Shown here: positions 5,727-10,750 of the stretch, piece after piece
Layout: every line of letters begins with the position of its first letter
Position numbering within the stretch: the first letter of the stretch is position 1
Assembly (NCBI GenBank): GCA_039819065.1
Contig: JBCBSS010000201.1
Span: 1-10,750 of the forward strand
Direction of reading: 5' to 3'
From: JBCBSS01 sp039819065
GTDB taxonomy: Bacteria; Bacteroidota; Bacteroidia; Cytophagales; Cyclobacteriaceae
Length of the DNA stretch: 10,750 bases
Notes under the pieces: generated by a model
The model's input: the letters and a program-made list of their open reading frames with translations, nothing else
Told to the model about the DNA's origin: nothing
Databases searched by the model: none
Translations under genes and position numbers: made by a program

Positions 5727-7886
5727 ATGAAAAAACTCCTTTTTATTACGGGAATAGTACTTTTAGGTGCTTGTCAAATAGAAACAGACCAAACTGAAAC
5801 ACAAGCAACAGGCAATCCATTCTATCAAGAATGGGAAACTTCGTTTGGTGTACCTCCTTTTGATCAAATCAAGAATGAACACTTTATGCCGGCGTTCAAG
5901 AAAGGCATGGAAGAAAACCTTGCTGAAATTGATGCCATCGTCAATAATCCGGAAGAGCCTACTTTTGCTAATACGCTCGAAGAGTTAGAAAGAACTGGAA
6001 AGTTACTCACTAAAGTACAGCGTGTTTTCTCCAATTTAGCCAGTTCAAATACCAACCCTAAGTTACAGGAGTTACAACGCGAATTAAGCCCCCTCATTTC
6101 TGCTCATAATGACAAAATAAGGTTGAATGAAGCGCTTTTTAAGCGTGTTGAAACAATTTGGCAGAATCGTGAAAATCTTGACCTCAGTAGCGAACAACTC
6201 AAACTATTGGAAAATAGGCGTAAGTCATTTGTTCGTAGTGGTGCGCTGTTGCATTTGGAACAAAAAACACGAATTACGGAAATCAATTCTCAGCTTTCCG
6301 AGTTAACCACCGCATTTGGTCAGAACCTGTTGGCTGAAACCAATGGCTTTGAACTTATTCTGGATGAAGCTGACTTAGACGGCCTATCCGATGGTATTAT
6401 CGCTGCGGCAGCTGAAACAGCAGCGCAAAAAATGGAGAAAGCTGAAACTGAAGAAGAAAAAGCAAAATACAAAGATAAGTATGTCTTTACGCCGCATCGG
6501 AGCAGCATGTACCCATTCTTAACTGAATCTAACCGCCGTGATTTACGCGAGCAGTTGTACAAAGCTTATGTTCAGCGTGGTGATAATGATAACAAAACAG
6601 ATAATAAGGAGATCGCTGCCAAAATAGCAAAACTCCGTTCGGAACGTGCTCAGCTAATGGGTTATGAAACACATGCACACTTCGTGTTGGAAGAGCGTAT
6701 GTTAAAAACCCCTTCAGAAGTTTACGATTTATTAATGCAATTATGGAAACCTGCACTAGAAAGGGCTAAGGTAGAAGTTGCCGATATGCAGGCAGTTGTT
6801 GATGCTGAGGGTCACGATTTCAAAATAGCAGGTTGGGACTGGTGGCAGTATTCAGAGAAAGTTCGTAAGGCCAAATATGATTTGGATGAAGCGGCGTTAA
6901 AACCTTATCTGACACTGGATAATGTACTCAAAGGCGTATTTGAAACCACAAATAAATTATGGGGCCTGACTTTTACCGAGCAATTCGACATTAAGGTATA
7001 TCATCCGGACGCTCGTGTTTGGGAAGTAAAAGACAAAGATGGCAGCCACTTAGGGATTTTCATTGGGGATTATTTCACCCGTTCCAACAAACGCGGTGGT
7101 GCATGGATGAGCAGTTTTAGAGGGCAGTCGAACCTTGATGGCAGTGTACGCCCTGTTGTTGTAAACGTATGTAATTTCCCAGCCCCTGTTGGTGATGATC
7201 CGGCGCTTCTCAGTTTCGGAAATGTTACAACACTATTCCATGAATTTGGTCACGCCATGCACGGCATTTTAACCGATGTTACCTACGAGAGTATGGCAGG
7301 TACATCTGGTCCTCGTGATTTTACCGAGTTCCCAGCGCAAATTCTGGAACACTGGGCAGGCGAGCCTGAAATTCTAAAATCTTTTGCCACCCACTATCAA
7401 ACCGGGGAAGTAATTCCTGATGAGTTAATCGACAAATTGCTGAAAGCATCTAAGTTCAATCAAGGTTTTGCAAATACTGAATATCTGGCGGCATCATTAC
7501 TAGATATGGATTGGCATACTATTAAAGCCGAAGAAGAACTTAAAGACGCGGATGCTTTTGAGGAAGCTTCACTTGCTAAAATCGGTCTAATTGATGAGAT
7601 AGCCCCTCGCTATCGTAGTACCTACTTTTCTCACATCTTTGCAGGCGGATATTCTTCAGGGTACTATAGTTATGTTCACTCAGCTGTACTTGACTCGGAT
7701 GGTTTCGAGGCGTTTAAAGAAACGGGAGATGTATTTAATGCTGAGCTAGCTGCAAAATTGAGAACACACGTCTATGAAAAAGGCTCAACGGAAGAAGCTA
7801 TGGAGCTTTACACACAATTCCGAGGACGACAGCCTAAGATAGACGCACTATTAAAGGTGAGGGGATTGGACGGTTCAACTGACTAA
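5727..7886 (+). CDS. dcp: M3-family peptidyl-dipeptidase Dcp, lipoprotein
   Basis: A 719-residue zinc metallopeptidase colinear with E. coli Dcp, which removes C-terminal dipeptides from peptides. The N-terminus is a lipoprotein signal with lipobox LLGAC (Cys16), so the enzyme is probably membrane-anchored in the periplasm or at the surface, unlike cytoplasmic E. coli Dcp. Typical Dcp landmarks follow: a PPFDQI start of the mature domain (43-48), a helical N-terminal half, and YHPDARVWEV near 425-434. The zinc site is LFHEFGHAMH (His505, Glu506, His509) with Glu534 in DFTEFPAQ. The late substrate segment is HIFAGGYSSGYYSYV (636-650), and the C-terminus keeps the PKI...LL..RGL pattern. Where E. 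coli Dcp has YLW after the Tyr-rich loop, this protein has YVH. Length is slightly above Dcp because of the lipoprotein leader. It is transcribed alone and followed by a clear hairpin. Family: very confident. Confidence 0.95.
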   Translation: MKKLLFITGIVLLGACQIETDQTETQATGNPFYQEWETSFGVPPFDQIKNEHFMPAFKKGMEENLAEIDAIVNNPEEPTFANTLEELERTGKLLTKVQRVFSNLASSNTNPKLQELQRELSPLISAHNDKIRLNEALFKRVETIWQNRENLDLSSEQLKLLENRRKSFVRSGALLHLEQKTRITEINSQLSELTTAFGQNLLAETNGFELILDEADLDGLSDGIIAAAAETAAQKMEKAETEEEKAKYKDKYVFTPHRSSMYPFLTESNRRDLREQLYKAYVQRGDNDNKTDNKEIAAKIAKLRSERAQLMGYETHAHFVLEERMLKTPSEVYDLLMQLWKPALERAKVEVADMQAVVDAEGHDFKIAGWDWWQYSEKVRKAKYDLDEAALKPYLTLDNVLKGVFETTNKLWGLTFTEQFDIKVYHPDARVWEVKDKDGSHLGIFIGDYFTRSNKRGGAWMSSFRGQSNLDGSVRPVVVNVCNFPAPVGDDPALLSFGNVTTLFHEFGHAMHGILTDVTYESMAGTSGPRDFTEFPAQILEHWAGEPEILKSFATHYQTGEVIPDELIDKLLKASKFNQGFANTEYLAASLLDMDWHTIKAEEELKDADAFEEASLAKIGLIDEIAPRYRSTYFSHIFAGGYSSGYYSYVHSAVLDSDGFEAFKETGDVFNAELAAKLRTHVYEKGSTEEAMELYTQFRGRQPKIDALLKVRGLDGSTD

Positions 7887-7908
7887 CTACGACAAAAGCT
7901 ATTTGAAG

Positions 7909-7942
7909 AACCAGCATAGATTTCCGTGCTGGTTTCATTTTA
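7909..7942 (+). terminator. Intrinsic terminator after Dcp
   Basis: AACCAGCA (7909-7916) pairs perfectly with TGCTGGTT (7927-7934) around a ten-base loop, followed by TCATTTT. It lies 22 bases after the Dcp stop and ends ten bases before the next gene. The HupE-like gene must therefore rely on read-through or on a promoter inside this short gap. Confidence 0.75.
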
Positions 7943-7951
7943 AATATCCCT

Positions 7952-8698
7952 ATGAGACTTCTTAAAACGTTCGCATTCTTCATTTTCTTTTGCTCAAGTT
8001 TTGCAGCTTTCTCCCACCCTGATGACGAACTTGTTATCAAGGAAATCGAACAGGGAGAGCTTGTATTTCCGGACGAGCAAATGGTTGCCGAATATGAAGC
8101 AGCTTTAAAACGTCAACGGAAGCGTATATTGGCGGCAATGCCATCGCCAGAAAAATTTTTATTATTCATGAGGGCAGGCATAGAACATATCATCCCCAAG
8201 GGCCTGGATCACATTCTTTTTGTATTGGGATTATTCTTTTCCAGTTTGATTTTAGGATCATTGCTTTGGCAGGTGACTGCCTTTACGTTCGCTCACACCA
8301 TTACACTGGCCATTGCTGCTTTAGGTATTGTACAGGTTCCTGGTGCTATAGTTGAACCCCTAATTGCACTTTCTATCGTCTGGATAGCTGTAGAAAACTG
8401 TGTGTTTAAACAAACCAACAAATGGCGGCCATTCATCGTATTTGGCTTCGGTTTACTGCACGGCTTAGGTTTTGCCGCTGTACTAAGTGAGTACGGACTA
8501 CCTGAAGGTAATTTAGTACCTTCACTATTGGCGTTTAATATTGGTGTAGAATTAGGCCAGTTGGTGATATTGGTCACTGCTGTAATACTGGTCTGGCTCA
8601 TACGAGACAAAAGCTGGTATCGAAAACGAGTACAGGTCCCTGCATCATTAATGATTGCTTTGGTTGGCTTGTTCTGGTTTATTGAAAGGATACTTTAA
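7952..8698 (+). CDS. HupE/UreJ_2-family membrane protein
   Basis: A 248-residue protein with an N-terminal signal sequence (about 1-21, cleavage before HPDDE). A charged extracytoplasmic segment of about 45 residues follows, then about six membrane spans (roughly 86-107, 108-128, 130-151, 159-178, 190-217 and 228-245). The conserved polar residues of the HupE/UreJ_2 family are all present: GIEHI (His79), GLDHILFVL (Asp86, His87), FAHTITL (His115), LLHGLGFA (His170) and GVELGQ (Glu200). HupE and UreJ relatives are linked to nickel supply for hydrogenase or urease, but many Bacteroidota carry stand-alone members. No hydrogenase or urease gene is visible here, so the metal and role are unproven. 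It starts ten bases after the Dcp terminator. The family call is strong; transport of a divalent metal is inference. Confidence 0.88.
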   Translation: MRLLKTFAFFIFFCSSFAAFSHPDDELVIKEIEQGELVFPDEQMVAEYEAALKRQRKRILAAMPSPEKFLLFMRAGIEHIIPKGLDHILFVLGLFFSSLILGSLLWQVTAFTFAHTITLAIAALGIVQVPGAIVEPLIALSIVWIAVENCVFKQTNKWRPFIVFGFGLLHGLGFAAVLSEYGLPEGNLVPSLLAFNIGVELGQLVILVTAVILVWLIRDKSWYRKRVQVPASLMIALVGLFWFIERIL

Positions 8699-9114
8699 CA
8701 GAGAAAATTATCAAGCCCTGCGCGGTGATGATAACTGAACTCTACCACAATTGATGCTACGGAAAGATCATTCAATATCCGTCAAGTGCATAAGAAGTAT
8801 ACGATTTCATAAAGTTTTAAAGTAAAGCCTTAAAAGCTGGTAATCGAGAGATGGTTATGAGCTCTATGCTCACGGTACGCCTCCGAAGCTTCAGCATTGA
8901 AACCACCACTATACGTACGGTCTTCCCGAATCGAATTCGGCACATTGCGACTTGCTAATATGCTTCCCCAACTGGCCTGTTAGGGGCCTGTAACCGTCAG
9001 GTAGCTTTCCACACTCTGGAAAATTTGGCATCTTCGATATTAGATACCCATGCTGGGCAGACACTATCATCCATAAGCCTACTTGGTACGGCTAAATAAA
9101 CTATTTTGAAAAGC
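8699..9114. other. 416-bp intergenic region containing repeat copy 1
   Basis: The first 137 bases hold only a TTATCA/TGATAA inverted repeat (8708-8713 and 8729-8734), without the T-run of a terminator. The rest is the first copy of the long dispersed repeat described separately. There is no convincing gene on either strand. Confidence 0.55.
8836..9114 (+). repeat. Long dispersed intergenic repeat, copy 1
   Basis: The block 8963-9114 aligns with 9785-9943 in the same orientation. In its last 96-102 bases (9019-9114 against 9842-9943) I count 12 mismatches and one 6-base gap. Patchier similarity continues upstream to 8836, with the shared word AATCGAGAGA at 8842-8851 and GAAACCA at 8899-8905. 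Copy 1 has about 34 and 52 extra bases in two places compared with copy 2; the second insert holds a perfect CCGAAT-CGA-ATTCGG hairpin (8926-8940). A CCCA-TGC-TGGG mini-hairpin (9047-9057) and a CCTG/CAGG pairing (8976-8979 and 8998-9001) are shared with copy 2. It ends directly at the ATG of the next gene. Confidence 0.8.
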
Positions 9115-9714
9115 ATGAACATAACAATGAAAATGATAAGATTTATTATATCCGCATCGTTCTTTTTGTCGATTTGCTCTTTCGTTAAAGGACAAGGGAT
9201 AGATACGAAATGGTATAGTGAGACTACAAATAATGGGGTAATAATACAGAATAGCTTCCCTAAAGGTGGGCCTTACACTGGAAGTACAAATAAAAATTAC
9301 AATCATAGCTACTTGGTATTCTTTACTCGTGTGAGTAACGAAACCAGGAATCCGTTAGAACTGACTCTCAATTTTTCGGCAGATTCAATTGCAATTCCTA
9401 ATTCCCCCGACACTTACGTAAAATTATTCCTACCTCTGGATACCATGACCCTTGACAAGCGAAGTTTATTTAGCTATGGATTAACTGAGTTAGAGTCCTT
9501 TGAACAATCGACCGAGTTTAAGAGAAGGTTAAAGCCTAAAGAAGATTGCCTTTTCTATGTCGTAGCGATCTTTTATCAGACAAGGGCCGACGCACAGCAT
9601 CAAGAAAGAGGAGGTAATCGAGCAGAACTTGTTTTAAAAGGACAAGACCTTTTTTATAGAATGCTACCACAGATTGATTCACTGCCATGCGGACAGATTG
9701 TTTTTAATAATTGA
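9115..9714 (+). CDS. Secreted protein of unknown function
   Basis: A 199-residue protein from the ATG at 9115. An in-frame ATG at 9127 gives a more typical signal peptide (MKMIRFIIS..., 195 residues) and is equally plausible; a TTG at 9106 is unlikely. The signal sequence ends near VKGQG, so the protein is exported. The mature part is beta-rich with many Asn, Thr and Ser residues. It contains a FFTRVSNETRNPLELTLNFSAD segment split by a short turn, then PDTYVKLFLPLDT, PKEDCLFYVVAIFY and a C-terminal LPCGQIVF. The two mature cysteines (about 145 and 192) could form a disulfide. There is no lipobox or catalytic motif. I do not recognise the family; a beta-sandwich like other small secreted Bacteroidota proteins is a guess. 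The gene lies exactly between two copies of a long repeat, with its start at the end of the first, like a cassette. The codon pattern supports a real gene. Confidence 0.8.
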   Translation: MNITMKMIRFIISASFFLSICSFVKGQGIDTKWYSETTNNGVIIQNSFPKGGPYTGSTNKNYNHSYLVFFTRVSNETRNPLELTLNFSADSIAIPNSPDTYVKLFLPLDTMTLDKRSLFSYGLTELESFEQSTEFKRRLKPKEDCLFYVVAIFYQTRADAQHQERGGNRAELVLKGQDLFYRMLPQIDSLPCGQIVFNN

Positions 9715-9743
9715 GTATGATATGAATATGGTAAAATTGGCAG

Positions 9744-9943
9744 GCTACCAATCGAGAGACGGCCGTAAGCCCGAAACCAACAGGCTTCACCAACTTGCCT
9801 GTAAGGGATCTGCTTACCGTCAGGCGGGTTTCTACCCTTTAGAAAATTTGGCATCTTCGATACAAGATACCCATGCTGGGCACATGCCGACGCTATCGTT
9901 CATAAGCCTCTTTGATACCGCTAAATGAGCTATTTTGAAAGGC
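9744..9943 (+). repeat. Long dispersed intergenic repeat, copy 2
   Basis: This is the second copy, beginning about 30 bases after the secreted protein's stop. It has the same orientation as copy 1. It starts with a GCT-x3-AATCGAGAGA word and ends in GCTATTTTGAAAGGC. Pairable segments are dense: GTAAGC/GCTTAC (9765-9770 and 9812-9817), ACAGGC/GCCTGT (9780-9785 and 9797-9802), GAAACC/GGTTTC (9773-9778 and 9827-9832), ATCTT/AAGAT (9853-9857 and 9864-9868) and CCCA/TGGG (9870-9873 and 9877-9880). The third pairing crosses the first, so a pseudoknot is possible. An 84-codon frame (9674-9928) runs through it, but copy 1 breaks that frame, so it is probably not a gene. Confidence 0.8.
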
Positions 9944-9986
9944 TGTTAGGAATAGATACTTTTAAGGACATTCAAAGAAGTGCAGC

Positions 9987-10016
9987 TTACGTATGATAAT
10001 TTGATGTTGTACGTAA
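9987..10016. repeat. TTACGTA/TACGTAA inverted repeat
   Basis: TTACGTA (9987-9993) and TACGTAA (10010-10016) are perfect 7-bp arms separated by 16 bases. AGCT words on the outside could extend the stem across a bulge. It lies in the 236-bp spacer between repeat copy 2 and the last gene, and its role is unknown. Confidence 0.4.
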
Positions 10017-10179
10017 TTAAGCTCGAACTATTTTTGGTTGAAAAAACCCATACCGTTAGGGTCATCTTAAAGATATAGTGCCACCTCATTAAAATTGCAG
10101 AAAAATATCCGATTTATTAATTGAATACGTTGAAAAGGCAGTTGTTATTTCTCAAATTATAAGTTAAAACCTAACCCTA

Positions 10180-10750
10180 ATGTATTGTTCAAACTGTGGA
10201 GCTAAAATAGTAGGAAAACCAAATTTCTGTTCTTCATGTGGTCATAAAATAGACTACACATCTAATCAGCAGCTACAGGCTTTCCCTGTAAAGAAAAGTA
10301 ACGGATTTACCCTTGCTTCAAAGGAAAATGTAATAATCGGCAATGGTCATTATGAAAGTGTCACTCCTTTACTGAAAGTGGAGGATAAAAGATTTTTCAC
10401 TGTAACAGAAGGTTATAATCAAGGGATTATCGATGAGAATGGTAAGGTAATATTGCCCATGGAATTCAACTCCGTTAGAACTATCCTGAACTACAGTTCT
10501 ACAGATAAAGATCACGCCGATGGGTTGATTGCCGATAAAGTACTTGTATACAAAGAAAGGAAGTTTGGGATTTTTGATCTTAAAACCGGCTCATTAGTGA
10601 TACCTGTGAGCTATTACAATATTTCAAGTATTTCATATGACCATAATCTTATTCTAATAAACGAATCTTATGACGTTAAATTCTTTAACCTAACCACTTT
10701 GGCTATTTCGGATAACTTTACAGCAGTAGGAAATCCGGATACCTCTACAT
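10180..10750 (+). CDS. Zinc-ribbon and WG-repeat protein, 5' part only
   Basis: The frame is open from ATG 10180 to the window edge, so only the first 190 residues are visible. The N-terminus is a compact zinc ribbon, CSNC...CSSC (Cys3, Cys6, Cys17, Cys20), of the kind that begins many bacterial proteins of mixed function. After a short linker come beta repeats of the WG type: GIIDENGKVILPMEFNSV at about 87-104 and a second, FGIFDLKTGSLVIPVSYYNI, near 136-155, probably followed by more degenerate units. WG repeats form beta-structures thought to mediate binding; no enzyme domain is seen. No signal peptide is present, as expected with a zinc ribbon. The gene is 236 bp after repeat copy 2. Domain calls are confident; the role and the missing C-terminus are unknown. 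Confidence 0.85.
   Translation, partial: MYCSNCGAKIVGKPNFCSSCGHKIDYTSNQQLQAFPVKKSNGFTLASKENVIIGNGHYESVTPLLKVEDKRFFTVTEGYNQGIIDENGKVILPMEFNSVRTILNYSSTDKDHADGLIADKVLVYKERKFGIFDLKTGSLVIPVSYYNISSISYDHNLILINESYDVKFFNLTTLAISDNFTAVGNPDTST

Noticed and set aside
8708..8734. Terminator after the HupE-like gene (TTATCA/TGATAA)
   Set aside because: The stem has six AT-rich pairs with a 15-base loop and no T-run, so it is not convincing as a terminator.
8860..8945. Group II intron domain V-like sequence (GAGC...GAAACC...CGTACGGT)
   Set aside because: The required 34-base stem with the AGC triad and matching GTT does not form, and no intron-encoded protein is nearby.
9654..9854. 66-codon minus-strand frame through repeat copy 2
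   Set aside because: It overlaps the end of the secreted gene and the repeat, with no domain and no promoter-like start.
9785..9950. Integron attC site (a GTTAGG word follows repeat copy 2)
   Set aside because: GTTAGGA does not fit GTTRRRY at its last base, the repeat ends do not pair into the long imperfect hairpin of an attC, and no integrase is visible.
10036..10078. Minus-strand terminator (ACCC/GGGT stem followed by six T)
   Set aside because: The stem has only four pairs and no minus-strand gene lies upstream of it.
1..10750. tRNA, rRNA, CRISPR array, transposase or restriction/anti-phage system
   Set aside because: I read both strands for these signatures and found no cloverleaf with CCA-end context, no regularly spaced short repeats, and no matching protein motifs.

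Overview
The window looks like chromosome from a marine or soil member of the Bacteroidota, most likely Cytophagales (Roseivirga/Fulvivirga-like). This placement is inferred from style. The DNA is moderately AT-rich, Shine-Dalgarno sequences are mostly absent, a TAnnTTTG-type -7 box can be seen before one gene, and secreted proteins start MKKLL... The proteins themselves (exported M1 peptidase, exported gamma-glutamyltransferase, lipoprotein Dcp, HupE/UreJ-type membrane protein, zinc-ribbon/WG-repeat protein) are typical of that phylum. No rRNA, tRNA, CRISPR, transposase or integrase gene was found.

Layout. 1-420 is the 3' end of an unrecognised AT-rich gene cut by the window edge. 575-991 encodes a small HAD-fold protein. 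It converges on the minus-strand M1 metallopeptidase gene (1207-3075, possibly to 3162), with a probably bidirectional terminator at 1148-1182 between them. A roughly 440-bp divergent region follows, holding nested palindromes, an unusual GGAGGAG-preceded mini-ORF and a good -7 box. It leads into the plus-strand gamma-glutamyltransferase (3519-5216). A 510-bp spacer rich in inverted repeats, without a convincing gene, separates this from a Dcp-type M3 peptidyl-dipeptidase lipoprotein (5727-7886). After a clear hairpin terminator comes a HupE/UreJ_2-type membrane protein (7952-8698).

The last 2 kb is accessory in character. A secreted protein of unknown function (9115-9714) is bracketed by two copies, in the same orientation, of a long diverged intergenic repeat (about 8836-9114 and 9744-9943). 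The first copy ends exactly where the gene begins. The repeat contains conserved small hairpins and carries a fortuitous ORF that is probably not a gene. The window ends inside a zinc-ribbon plus WG-repeat protein (from 10180).

How the genes relate. M1 aminopeptidase, gamma-glutamyltransferase and Dcp are all predicted to be exported, and together they could degrade peptides and glutathione-like gamma-glutamyl compounds outside the cytoplasm. The genes are separate transcription units rather than one operon, so this is a functional theme and not a proven pathway. The most notable unexplained feature is the repeat-gene-repeat, cassette-like arrangement at 8.8-9.9 kb.
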